Assembly (NCBI GenBank): GCA_900129595.1
Contig: FQWG01000021.1
Location: 1 to 64,000, forward strand
Length of the DNA stretch: 64,000 bases
Direction: 5' to 3'
From: Flavobacterium frigidimaris
GTDB taxonomy: Bacteria; Bacteroidota; Bacteroidia; Flavobacteriales; Flavobacteriaceae
Part shown: piece after piece, positions 18,630-27,229 of the stretch
Layout of the letters: each line of letters starts with the position of its first letter
How positions within the stretch are numbered: the first letter of the stretch is position 1
The notes under the pieces: model-generated
The model's input: only the letters and a program-made list of their open reading frames with translations
The model's database searches: none
What the model was told of the DNA's origin: nothing
Made by a program: the position numbers and the translations under genes

Positions 18630-19172
18630 CTAATTTGCTTTATCGTGTTTTACCCAAACCAGGTCAGAAATTTCAAATCCAATTTCTCTGGCTTTAATAA
18701 GAAAATCTGCTTTGATACTTTCCGGAATTGTGGTTTCTCTAGAAAGGATCCACATGTATTTTAAATTTTCACCAACAACAAGTGCATATTTGTAGTTATC
18801 TTCGACTGCAACTACATTATATCCGGCATAAAACGGACCAAAAAATGACACTTTCAGCATTCCGACATCATCGGTTTTAACAAATTTAGCTTTACCAATA
18901 CTTTGCTCCCATTTTTCTTTTTTAACGTCGTAGCCTTTATTATCGACTTTGATCGTTCCGTTATCATTTAGAGAATATTCGGCGGTGACATTGTTTAGTC
19001 CTTTTTCATATTTAAAATCAAGTCTGGCAATTTCGTACCATTTTCCTAAATACTTCGATTTGTCAAAATTAGTGACTGCTTTTGCGTTTTTTGGAATTGT
19101 CGTACCGCAAGAATAAAGTGCAATGGCTATTCCGGCTCCAAGTAAAACGGGAGCGATATATCTATTTTTCAT
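18630..19172 (-). CDS. Blc-type lipocalin lipoprotein
   Basis: This 180-residue outer-membrane lipoprotein has a lipobox ending in LYSC (Cys22), followed by the lipocalin barrel. The first structurally conserved region reads KYLGKWYEIARLDFKYEKG, the GxW motif of bacterial lipocalins. Later strands include SFFGPFYAGYNVVAV and YMWILSRETTI, both typical of E. coli Blc. Blc binds lysophospholipids or fatty acids and is induced by envelope stress in E. coli. Ligand and regulation are not shown here. It is a single gene. Confidence 0.9.
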   Translation of the reverse strand: MKNRYIAPVLLGAGIAIALYSCGTTIPKNAKAVTNFDKSKYLGKWYEIARLDFKYEKGLNNVTAEYSLNDNGTIKVDNKGYDVKKEKWEQSIGKAKFVKTDDVGMLKVSFFGPFYAGYNVVAVEDNYKYALVVGENLKYMWILSRETTIPESIKADFLIKAREIGFEISDLVWVKHDKAN

Positions 19173-19280
19173 AACATTATCTTTTTAGACTTATAAAGAT
19201 AACCTGAAATTAAAATATTAATTTACAGAATTACAATTGCTTTTTACATTTTTACAAACCTGCAAATAAGCTTATTACAA

Positions 19281-19326
19281 AAGAAAACCGCTACTTCCGA
19301 AGCTTCGGAAATAGCGGTTTTTTAAA
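19281..19326. terminator. Bidirectional terminator downstream of lpd
   Basis: The arms AACCGCTA and TAGCGGTT enclose a second stem, TTCCGA/TCGGAA, with A and T runs on both sides (core 19286-19319). On the minus strand it lies 20-60 bases past the lpd stop and separates lpd from the lipocalin gene. Confidence 0.88.
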
Positions 19327-19344
19327 ATTATGATGCAACGTAAA

Positions 19345-20748
19345 TTATACGTGTAATGCTCTATTATCTGTAGCGGCCAATGCAGCTTCTTTTACCGCTT
19401 CAGCAAAAGTTGGATGTGCATGGCTCATTCTTGAAATATCTTCAGCAGAAGCTTTGAATTCCATTGCTGTAACTGCCTCAGCTATTAAATCAGCTGTACG
19501 CGCTCCAATCATGTGAACTCCTAAAACTTCATCTGTTTTAGCATCAGCAATGATTTTTACAAATCCGTCAAGATCTCCACTAGCTCTTGCACGACCTAAT
19601 GCTTTGAAAGGAAAACTTCCTACTTTATATTCTGTTCCTGAAGCTTTTACCTGCTCTTCAGTCTGTCCAACTGCAGCAACTTCCGGCCAGGTATACACTA
19701 CACCAGGAATTAAGTTATAATCGATATGTGGTTTTTGACCTGCTAAGATTTCAGCAACCATAGTTCCTTCTTCTTCTGCTTTATGTGCCAGCATTGCTCC
19801 ACGAACAACATCACCAATTGCATAAATATTAGGAACATTCGTTTGTAAATGATCGTTTACTTCAACTTGTCCTCTGTCTGAGATTTTTACTCCTGCTTTG
19901 TCAGCGTTTAGTCCGTCTGTGTACGGACGACGACCAACAGAAACTAATGAATAATCTCCTTCAAGAGTGATTGTTTCTCCTTTTGCATTTTCAGCCTGAA
20001 CCACAACAGCATCGCCGTTTCTTTCAACTGATTTTACTTTGTGAGAAACGTAGAATTTCATTCCTTGTTTTTTCAATACTTTAGTCAATTCTTTAGACAA
20101 AGAACTATCCATTCCAGGAATGATTCTGTCCATGAATTCTACTACAGAAACCTGAGCTCCTAAACGAAGGTAAACTTGTCCAAGCTCGATTCCGATAACT
20201 CCACCACCAATAATTACCAAGTGTTTTGGAACTTCTTTTAAAGCCAAAGCTTCTGTAGAAGTGATGATTCTTTCTTTGTCAATTTTGATGAAAGGCAAAG
20301 AAGATGGTTTTGAACCTGTAGCAATTACAGCATATTTAGTTTCGATAGTTTCTGATGTTCCGTCAGCTTTTGCAACAGCAATGTGCGTTGCATCTACGAA
20401 AGAACCTAAACCATTAAAAACAGTGATTTTATTTTTATCCATTAAGTAGTTGATTCCACCTACGGTTTGATCTACAACTGCTTGTTTGCGCGCGATCATT
20501 TTCTCTAAATTGATTTTTACATCTCCTGAAACTTCAATTCCGTGATCTGCGAAATGTGCAATTTCTGCGTAATGATGAGAAGAAGATAATAATGCTTTTG
20601 AAGGAATACAACCTACGTTAAGGCAAGTTCCGCCTAAAGAGTTATACTTTTCTACAATTGCCGTTTTGAAACCTAATTGTGCGCAACGAATTGCTGATAC
20701 ATATCCTCCAGGACCTGAACCTATAATGACTACGTCAAATGAACTCAT
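19345..20748 (-). CDS. lpd: Dihydrolipoyl dehydrogenase
   Basis: This 467-residue flavoprotein (E3) reoxidises dihydrolipoamide in 2-oxoacid dehydrogenase complexes and the glycine cleavage system, passing electrons to NAD+. The FAD motif GSGPGGYVSAI lies at 10-20, and the redox-active disulfide is GGTCLNVGCIPSK (Cys42 and Cys47). The NAD-binding motif is GGGVIGIELG, and the second FAD motif is IYAIGDVVRG. The C-terminal active-site His-Glu dyad lies in SHAHPTFAE. No E1 or E2 genes are nearby, so it is probably shared by several complexes. Confidence 0.96.
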   Translation of the reverse strand: MSSFDVVIIGSGPGGYVSAIRCAQLGFKTAIVEKYNSLGGTCLNVGCIPSKALLSSSHHYAEIAHFADHGIEVSGDVKINLEKMIARKQAVVDQTVGGINYLMDKNKITVFNGLGSFVDATHIAVAKADGTSETIETKYAVIATGSKPSSLPFIKIDKERIITSTEALALKEVPKHLVIIGGGVIGIELGQVYLRLGAQVSVVEFMDRIIPGMDSSLSKELTKVLKKQGMKFYVSHKVKSVERNGDAVVVQAENAKGETITLEGDYSLVSVGRRPYTDGLNADKAGVKISDRGQVEVNDHLQTNVPNIYAIGDVVRGAMLAHKAEEEGTMVAEILAGQKPHIDYNLIPGVVYTWPEVAAVGQTEEQVKASGTEYKVGSFPFKALGRARASGDLDGFVKIIADAKTDEVLGVHMIGARTADLIAEAVTAMEFKASAEDISRMSHAHPTFAEAVKEAALAATDNRALHV

Positions 20749-20778
20749 AGTTTGTCTATTTTATTTTTAGCGATACAA

Positions 20779-21231
20779 AATTAAGGAATAAAGTTTTGTT
20801 TAAAGTTTAAATCTCAATGTTTTTTGTGTGAAATTTTGGTAGACGATTTTACCGCAAAGTTCGCAAAGATTTTACGCAAGGTTCGCTAAGTTTTTTATTT
20901 ATAAAGCTGAAATTTGCTCGCAAAGTAGCAGAGTCGCAAAGTTTTTTAAATATTTTGAGATACTCATTGAATAGCGTCCAGCTTTAGCTGGATGGAAATA
21001 TTGTCAATCCGAAAGGGCTTTAGCCAAATCTATGTCGTTTGGCTAAAGCCTTTTCTAGTCGGATCTTATTCCTCCAGCTAAATCTGGAGGCAACTCAAAA
21101 AAACTTTGCGACTTCGCAACTTTGCCGAGATTCTTTTAAAATCTCAAAAACTAATCATGTGTTACACGCACTGCTGTGCGTCTCTACAGAAAACCTTTGT
21201 CCCTTTGTTGCTCTGAACCTTTGAACCTTCC
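20779..21231. repeat. Intergenic repeat cluster with cruciform-type palindromes
   Basis: The centre holds the inverted pair GGCTTTAGCCAAA (about 21008-21020) and TTTGGCTAAAGCC (about 21038-21050). It is flanked by CCAGCTTTAGCTGG (about 20979-20992) and CCAGCTAAATCTGG (about 21073-21086). Outside these lie GCAAAGT/ACTTTGC-type repeats (20858-20950 and 21098-21130), which also occur near 26850 and 47440. No gene was recognised; short open frames here are translations of repeats. Confidence 0.75.
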
Positions 21232-21687
21232 TCAAAAAATCACTGTTGAATTCTTTACTTCGCTAATCATAAACATACTTTGTGTACTCCCGATATGTTG
21301 TAGCGAAGTGAGTTTAGTGACCAGAAATTCCCTGTATTCTTCCATGTCTTTTACCAATACTTTCAGGATATAATCATAATCGCCGCTTACGTGATGGCAC
21401 TCTAAGACTTCGTTGAGTTTGATGACTTCACTTTCGAATTTGGTCAGGAATTCTTTGGTGTGCTGAATGAGTTTTAAGTGACAGAAAACCACAAATCCTT
21501 TGCCGATTTTGGTTTTATCTACTAATGCTACATAGTTTTTTATTATGCCTTCGCGTTCTAACTTTTTGATACGTTCGTAAACCGCAGTTACTGACAGATT
21601 CAATTTTAAGGACAATTCTTTGGTTGTTTTTTTACTGTCGGTTTGTAGTAAAACAAGGAGTTTTTTATCGGTAGCGTCTAAAGTCAT
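21232..21687 (-). CDS. Lrp/AsnC family transcriptional regulator
   Basis: This 151-residue protein has an N-terminal winged helix-turn-helix (KTTKELSLKLNLSVTAVYERIKKLEREG) and a C-terminal RAM/AsnC ligand-binding domain (CHHVSGDYDYILKVLVKDMEEY). Such proteins sense amino acids and form octamers that bind DNA. It is divergent from a PLP trans-sulfuration enzyme gene at 22120. That arrangement suggests it controls this neighbour and itself in response to an amino acid, which is inference. Confidence 0.92.
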   Translation of the reverse strand: MTLDATDKKLLVLLQTDSKKTTKELSLKLNLSVTAVYERIKKLEREGIIKNYVALVDKTKIGKGFVVFCHLKLIQHTKEFLTKFESEVIKLNEVLECHHVSGDYDYILKVLVKDMEEYREFLVTKLTSLQHIGSTQSMFMISEVKNSTVIF

Positions 21688-21869
21688 TTTTTTTATATTT
21701 TAGAAAATGAAAGAAAATCTATTGATTTGGTTTTTCTAAAACAAATTTAGATTAATAATCTTTAATAAATCACTTATATAGTTTTAAAATCTAATTATCA
21801 AACTCATAGTTGATTAATTTTCTATTAAGACGTTACTTTGAATAGAATTTCTTTTGAAAAAGGGTTTCA

Positions 21870-22018
21870 TAGCCCAGATTGAAGTGTAAAGCCCGGAGTA
21901 AAAAGGGCAAATGTTTCCTGGTCTAAAAAAGCGACCAACGGAAGCTCTTTTTAGAACATTAGAAACTTTGCCTTTTTTATGAGGACTTGAAACGGAAAGC
22001 TGGAAATAGCTCCTAATT
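21870..22018 (-). repeat. Dispersed structured element, family B copy 2
   Basis: Read on the minus strand, this 149-base element starts AATTAGGAGCTATTTCCAGC, continues TTTCCGTTTCAA, and ends CACTTCAATCTGGGCTA. The copy at 30371-30456 has almost the same two ends (AGAAGCTATTCCTGCTATCC and CACTTCTATCAGGGCTA) around a different, shorter hairpin core. Conserved ends with a variable paired middle suggest a mobile or structured repeat. Here it lies between the Lrp gene and the start of the PLP enzyme, so it could be transcribed as part of a leader. Confidence 0.65.
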
Positions 22019-22119
22019 AAAATCAAATTCCAAATTTTAAATTCCAATGAAAAATGGTTCAAAATTTAAAGTTTGATTAATAGGTTACAACAACTTGAAA
22101 CTAAAAAAACAACAATAAA

Positions 22120-23322
22120 ATGAAAGACTTTAATCCAGCAGATAAAATTCAGGATTTGCAATATTTTGGGGAATTTGGCGGTGTGAATCCTTCGATTTCT
22201 GATTCTTCGACCTATACATTTCTTTCGGCCAAAACGATGTTCGATACTTTCGAGGGAAATATGGAAGGCTGTTATTTGTATTCACGCCATTCGTCACCCA
22301 GTAATTTGTATCTCGACCAGGCTTTGGCAGCAATGGAAGGAACTGAAACAGCAAATGTTTCGGCTTCTGGAATGGGAGCGATTACGCCTACTCTACTGCA
22401 GTTGTGCGGTGCGGGCGATCACATTGTTTCGAGCAGGACGATTTATGGAGGAACTTATGCTTTTCTGAAAAACTTTACCCCGAGATTTGGGATTGAAACG
22501 AGCTTTGTTGACATTACAAAACTAGATATCGTAGAAGCTGCAATTACGCCAAATACTAAAGTTTTGTATTGTGAAACGGTAAGTAATCCGTTATTGGAAG
22601 TGGCTGATATTGCTGGTTTGGCAAAGATTGCTAAAAAACATAATTTGAAATTGGTGGTCGATAATACGTTTTCACCTTTGTCTGTCTCACCTGCAAAACT
22701 TGGTGCTGATATCGTGATTCACAGTTTGACAAAATACATCAATGGAAGCAGCGATACTGTTGGCGGTGTGACTTGCGCTTCGAAAGATTTTATCAATTCA
22801 TTAAAAAATGTAAACTCGGGCGCAAGTATGCTTTTGGGACCAACAATGGACAGTCTGCGATCAGCTTCTGTAATGAAAAACCTTCGTACGTTGCATATCC
22901 GTATCAAACAACACAGCCATAATGCTCATGTTCTGGCAGATAAATTCGAAAAAGACGGACTTAAAACAGTTTATCCGGGACTGAAAAGTCACCCAAGTCA
23001 TGAATTGTACAAAACGATGATTAATCCGGAATACGGTTTTGGCGGTATGCTAACGATTGACGTTGGAACTTTGGCGAAAGCAAATGAATTAATGGAATTG
23101 ATGCAAGCCAGAAATCTGGGATATTTGGCAGTAAGTTTAGGATTTTACAAAACGTTGTTCAGTGCTCCGGGAACTTCAACTTCGAGTGAAATTCCGTTAG
23201 AAGAACAGCATGAAATGGGCTTAACGGATGGTTTGATTCGTTTTTCGATTGGATTGGATAACGATATTGAGCGTACTTATGAAATGATGAAAGCTTGCAT
23301 GGTGGAGCTTGGTATTTTGTAA
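22120..23322 (+). CDS. PLP-dependent trans-sulfuration enzyme (Cys/Met metabolism; methionine gamma-lyase-like)
   Basis: This 400-residue fold-type I PLP enzyme belongs to the cystathionine beta/gamma-lyase, methionine gamma-lyase and O-acylhomoserine sulfhydrylase group. The Schiff-base lysine is Lys205 in HSLTKYINGSSDTVGG, and Asp181 in VVDNTFSPL pairs with the PLP ring nitrogen. YSRHSSPSN and SSRTIYGGTYAFL are family motifs around the cofactor. The sequence alone does not decide between lyase and sulfhydrylase activity. It is divergent from an Lrp-type regulator and separated from it by a structured repeat. Confidence 0.88.
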   Translation: MKDFNPADKIQDLQYFGEFGGVNPSISDSSTYTFLSAKTMFDTFEGNMEGCYLYSRHSSPSNLYLDQALAAMEGTETANVSASGMGAITPTLLQLCGAGDHIVSSRTIYGGTYAFLKNFTPRFGIETSFVDITKLDIVEAAITPNTKVLYCETVSNPLLEVADIAGLAKIAKKHNLKLVVDNTFSPLSVSPAKLGADIVIHSLTKYINGSSDTVGGVTCASKDFINSLKNVNSGASMLLGPTMDSLRSASVMKNLRTLHIRIKQHSHNAHVLADKFEKDGLKTVYPGLKSHPSHELYKTMINPEYGFGGMLTIDVGTLAKANELMELMQARNLGYLAVSLGFYKTLFSAPGTSTSSEIPLEEQHEMGLTDGLIRFSIGLDNDIERTYEMMKACMVELGIL

Positions 23323-23444
23323 AGTTATTTCGCAAAGATGCACTAAGTTTTTTTATTTTGAAAGAAACGAAGATCACAAATTTTAGTCTACGGATTTTAC
23401 TGATTTAAACTGGTTTACACTGATTTTATATCCACTTTTTTTCA

Positions 23445-23489
23445 CCACGAATTCACGAATTATTACTTGAAAAATTCGTGAATTCGTGG
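23445..23489. repeat. Intergenic 17-bp perfect inverted repeat
   Basis: Arms CCACGAATTCACGAATT (23445-23461) and AATTCGTGAATTCGTGG (23473-23489) are perfectly complementary. The CACGAATT unit is the same as in the outer part of the family A repeat near 16130 and 16390. It lies between convergent genes. Confidence 0.85.
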
Positions 23490-23517
23490 CGATTTCACAC
23501 ATTGAATTTACAACAAA

Positions 23518-23552
23518 AAAATCCGTTCTGAGATATTTCAGAACGGATTTAA
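23518..23552. terminator. Bidirectional terminator between convergent genes
   Basis: Arms AAATCCGTTCTGA and TCAGAACGGATTT (13 bp) have flanking A and T runs. It serves the DUF695 gene on the minus strand and probably the PLP enzyme gene on the plus strand. The CCGTTCTGA stem also appears in the terminator at 24727. Confidence 0.88.
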
Positions 23553-23554
23553 TT

Positions 23555-24649
23555 TTATTTTGGCTCGTAATGCCTAAAGGATTTCCAGTACTTATCCTTA
23601 TAAATTTCGTAACCTATTTCAAATGTTTTATTGTGTTTTTTTATTAATGTGTCTAAAACTTTCGGAGGTTTTCTGAAATCTTTACAGGCAAAAAAGATCT
23701 CCCGTTTGTTGTTGGCAGTTTCGCGTCCAACATTTAAGTAGCCATCTGCATCCTGCAAACTTAGCATTATCTCATCTTCAATTTCATCTAATCGTTTATA
23801 GGTTTCACTATCCGGCAAACCGCTTTCATCTCTTTTTTGATATGGAATTCCAACTATCAGAATCCAGGGATGGGATGCTTTTTTATCCCATTGCAAAAGA
23901 GTTGTATTGATTACAGCCAAGATAATTCCGCCCTCTTTTGTTTTCCCTTCAAAACTTGCGTAACCGTCGTTTTCGGTATTATGCCTGATACCTTCATATT
24001 TTTCTACAAATTCTTTTTCTCTCCAAATCAAATAATCTTTTAATTTTTCGATTGGAATTAGTTCTTCAGAAACTTCATTGTGTCCAATTACATTCATATT
24101 ATCAATCAGCGTAACGGAGTGCAATTCGCTCAGATAATTATCCAGAAAGATGTAAACGCCATTCGCTATTATTGCTTTTTTATCTTCTGTAAAATGATCG
24201 TAAACAATTGTCAGATCAATTTCGTCCGGATAACCTTTATGGATGTTAGGATAAAATTTTAAGTTTTCTTTTTTAAATTCAAAATTCTCGTAAGTAATAG
24301 CAACATCTTTGATATCTGATGCCGGTTTAAGAGCTGTAAATTTCCAACCGTCAATTTTTGGAGCATTATTTACCAACTCTTCAATTGCGTAAATATTTCT
24401 AATCGCTCCATCCGGCGTTAAAATTAACTCGACAGTCTGATCATCAAACATACCACTCAGGAAGTAAATCCCGTTGTGTATTTCATCTAACTTTGGAGCA
24501 AGCTTATCAAAGAAAGCTGTACTTATATTTTTACGGCTTTGAACAATGTTGAAAAACCCCTTTTCATGTTTTAGAAACCAATTCCAAAAATCATTGGCCG
24601 AATCTATTGGGGTATCTTTTTTACCCAGGATATTTTTAAGGAAACCCAT
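23555..24649 (-). CDS. DUF695-type hypothetical protein
   Basis: This is a 364-residue soluble protein with no signal peptide or membrane segment. The central and C-terminal parts (HPWILIVGIPYQKRDESGLPD, then ETYKRLDEIEDEI and REIFFACKDFRKPPKVLD) resemble the DUF695 domain, which has no known activity. The N-terminal 200 residues contain an FLDNYLSELHSVTLIDNM segment seen in related proteins. The gene stands alone between two terminators that share the CCGTTCTGA stem. No function can be assigned. Confidence 0.65.
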   Translation of the reverse strand: MGFLKNILGKKDTPIDSANDFWNWFLKHEKGFFNIVQSRKNISTAFFDKLAPKLDEIHNGIYFLSGMFDDQTVELILTPDGAIRNIYAIEELVNNAPKIDGWKFTALKPASDIKDVAITYENFEFKKENLKFYPNIHKGYPDEIDLTIVYDHFTEDKKAIIANGVYIFLDNYLSELHSVTLIDNMNVIGHNEVSEELIPIEKLKDYLIWREKEFVEKYEGIRHNTENDGYASFEGKTKEGGIILAVINTTLLQWDKKASHPWILIVGIPYQKRDESGLPDSETYKRLDEIEDEIMLSLQDADGYLNVGRETANNKREIFFACKDFRKPPKVLDTLIKKHNKTFEIGYEIYKDKYWKSFRHYEPK

Positions 24650-24722
24650 TCGTTTAAAAAATTAAAAATTACAATGATCAAACTTAAGAAAACCTTTTAA
24701 AAAAACATAAGAATATATTGAT

Positions 24723-24764
24723 AAAAAAAGCCGTTCTGAAATTATTCTCAGAACGGCTTTCCCT
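24723..24764. terminator. Terminator downstream of the APC permease gene
   Basis: Arms AAAGCCGTTCTGA and TCAGAACGGCTTT surround a short AT loop. On the minus strand it lies just past the permease stop at 24784. Confidence 0.88.
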
Positions 24765-24783
24765 ATATATAACTTATAGCAGT

Positions 24784-26715
24784 TTACACTTCAATGGCAT
24801 TCAGCTTACTATTTTTTCTACTGTAAGTAAAATAAATAATCAGTCCGAGTAATAACCAGATCGTAAAGTAAATCCAGTTCCAGACGCTTAATTCTGCCAT
24901 CATATAAAGGCAACAGATAAGACCTAATAAAGGAATTAAAGAAAGGTTTTTTCTGAAAGCCCAAACTGCTAATCCAACTAAAACTACTAAAAATATCCAC
25001 ATTGGAATTTTGTGCTTGAATAAACTGAAACCTGATTCGTATTTTAGAGAATCGCTGATTGGTAATCCTTTTACAACCTCTGCATATTTTGCTTCGTCGT
25101 CCTGATATTGACTCAACAAATGCTCTAGATCTGCTGTTTCAGCAGTTTTATTATGAAGATCAATACTTTCTAAATAATTGAAAACTTTTGTTGATTCTTC
25201 TTTATTTAATGAAGTGATAATTGTCGTTGCATCATAGGTCTGCTCTTCATTATTAATAAAAGCCATTGTCGCTTTATTATTAAAGGCAAAAGCATAATAC
25301 AGTCCTGCAATCATAAGAACCGGCAGAATATATTTTGAATTTACATAAGGCGTTTTGAATTTTCCTCTCGGGATATCTGTTTTGTCCTGCAAAACCAAAA
25401 CTCCGGCACAAACCAGTACAAAAGCAAATAAAGTTCCGATACTGCATAAATCCGTTACCATGGTCAGATTCAGAAACAAAGCCGGAACTGCTACCACAAA
25501 ACCTGTCACGATTGTTGCAAATGAAGGCGTTTTGAATTTTGGGTGCACGGTAGAAAATTTCTTTGGCAATAAGCCATCACGGCTCATACTCATCCAGATA
25601 CGCGGCTGTCCCATCTGAAAAACCAGTAAAACACTCGCCATCGCTACTACAGCACTTACAGCTATAATTCCGGACATCCATTTCAGGTTTAATTTATCGA
25701 AAACAAATGCCAGAGGATCTCCAACATTTAATTCGTTATAATTTACCATTCCGGTTAAAACCAAGGCAATGGCAATATATAAAATAGTACAAATGATAAT
25801 TGCCCACATCATTCCGCGTGGTAAATCACGTTGCGGATTTTTACATTCTTCGGCAGTTGTCGAAATTGCATCGAAACCAATATAAGCAAAGAAAACAGCC
25901 GAAACTCCTTTTAAAACTCCGCTAACCCCATTTGGCGCAAAAGGATCCCAATTGGATGTATCTACATAAAATACACCCACTGCAATTACCAGCAGCACCA
26001 CACAAAGTTTTACAACAACCATTAAATTACTGGCATTACGGGACTCTTTCATCCCTCTGTAAACCAATGCTGTAATTAAAATAATAATGAATAATGCCGG
26101 TAAATCAGCCACAAAATGAAAAGAACCAATTGTTGGCGCTGTTGTCCAGGCCGTATAAGCTTCCTGTAAACTTCTGCCTAAATTTTCGTATGATTTTCCG
26201 CCCTGCATTAAAGCCGTGGCATCGTTAAATCCGTTTGAAGCCGTTAGATAATCCATCTGGATCCATTGCGGTAAGTGAATTCCGCCACTCTGGAGCAGTC
26301 CCGTAAAATAATCACTCCACGATATGGCGACCGTTATATTTCCTACAGCATATTCCATAATTAAAGCCCAGCCAATTATCCAGGCAATTATTTCTCCAAA
26401 CGCCACATAAGAGTATGTATAAGCACTTCCTGAAACCGGAACCATCGAGGCAAATTCTGCGTACGCAAAGGCTGCAAAACTACAGGCAAGGGCTGTAAAC
26501 AAGAACAAGAAAATTACTGCTGGTCCTCCGTCTGCACTGGCTTTTCCGATGGTACTAAAAATACCTGCACCCACAATTGCAGCAATTCCAAACGCAGTTA
26601 AATCTCTTGTCGTTAAATGCTTTCCTAATGCATTATGACCATCTGCGTCGTTTTTTGCAACTTGTTTCAGAATATCTTGTACCGTTTTTTTACGGAATAA
26701 ACCTGATAATGCCAT
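24784..26715 (-). CDS. APC family amino acid permease
   Basis: This 643-residue inner-membrane transporter of the amino acid-polyamine-organocation superfamily resembles YfnA/CAT-type cationic amino acid permeases. Conserved segments include AFGIAAIVGAGIFSTIGKA in helix 1 and FFAYIGFDAISTTAEECKNP around helix 6. Two hydrophilic insertions are notable. One lies at about 155-195 between early helices. The other, of about 85 residues, lies near 495-580 (from NNEEQTYDATTI to SDSLKYESG), before the last two or three helices. The insertions are in frame and the helices look intact, so this is probably a lineage feature. The substrate is unknown. Confidence 0.88.
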   Translation of the reverse strand: MALSGLFRKKTVQDILKQVAKNDADGHNALGKHLTTRDLTAFGIAAIVGAGIFSTIGKASADGGPAVIFLFLFTALACSFAAFAYAEFASMVPVSGSAYTYSYVAFGEIIAWIIGWALIMEYAVGNITVAISWSDYFTGLLQSGGIHLPQWIQMDYLTASNGFNDATALMQGGKSYENLGRSLQEAYTAWTTAPTIGSFHFVADLPALFIIILITALVYRGMKESRNASNLMVVVKLCVVLLVIAVGVFYVDTSNWDPFAPNGVSGVLKGVSAVFFAYIGFDAISTTAEECKNPQRDLPRGMMWAIIICTILYIAIALVLTGMVNYNELNVGDPLAFVFDKLNLKWMSGIIAVSAVVAMASVLLVFQMGQPRIWMSMSRDGLLPKKFSTVHPKFKTPSFATIVTGFVVAVPALFLNLTMVTDLCSIGTLFAFVLVCAGVLVLQDKTDIPRGKFKTPYVNSKYILPVLMIAGLYYAFAFNNKATMAFINNEEQTYDATTIITSLNKEESTKVFNYLESIDLHNKTAETADLEHLLSQYQDDEAKYAEVVKGLPISDSLKYESGFSLFKHKIPMWIFLVVLVGLAVWAFRKNLSLIPLLGLICCLYMMAELSVWNWIYFTIWLLLGLIIYFTYSRKNSKLNAIEV

Positions 26716-27229
26716 ATATGATTTTGCTTTTAAAATTAATTTAAATCGGTGTTTGAGGTTTTATTTTGCAAATAATGCAAAAAATATCCTGATTTCAAAT
26801 ATATAAAACCATTTTGTTTTATCAGTGAATTATTTTTGCCACGAAGGCGCTAAGTCACAAAGTTTTTTTTTGCCCGCGGGTTTTAACTGGTAAAACGGAT
26901 TAACGCGGGTTTCTTTTTAGTCTTTGTCAAAAAAAATCTGCTAAATCTGCCAAATCTGCGAGAGAAAAAATTTAGCCACAGATTAAAATGATTAGCACAG
27001 ATTATTTTAATATGAATTTCACGCAGATTTAAAATGATTTAGGCAGATGTGCGCAGATTTTATTTATAAGTAAATTAAATCTGCTTTAATATGCAGAATC
27101 TGCGTGAAGCAAAATCATTTTTAATCCTGTAATCTTTGGCAAAACTTTTCCATACAGATTTATAAACAAAAAAATCCGCGCTCCTCCGCGTTTTCACGAA
27201 GTGAATCCGTGTCATCCGCGTGCCATCTC
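26716..27229. repeat. Intergenic repeat region with family A copy 2
   Basis: A diverged copy of the repeat at 16169-16326 occupies about 26975-27140. It starts GCCACAGATTAAAATGATT, contains TTTCACGCAGATTT and CTGCGTGAAGCAAAATCATT, and ends TCTTTGGC. Around it lie further units (GCCACGAAGGCGCTAAGTC near 26837, AAATCTGCCAAATCTGCG near 26943, TCCGCG-rich units near 27175-27215). No gene was found. The upstream part up to about 26835 must hold the permease promoter. Confidence 0.8.

Noticed and set aside
21814..22062. 82-residue minus-strand open frame between the Lrp gene and the PLP enzyme gene
   Set aside because: It is a translation of the family B repeat; the composition is not protein-like and the frame ends within the element.
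21688..22119. SAM or other riboswitch upstream of the PLP trans-sulfuration gene
   Set aside because: No S-box core or other known aptamer consensus was found on the plus strand; the structured sequence there is the dispersed family B repeat on the opposite strand.
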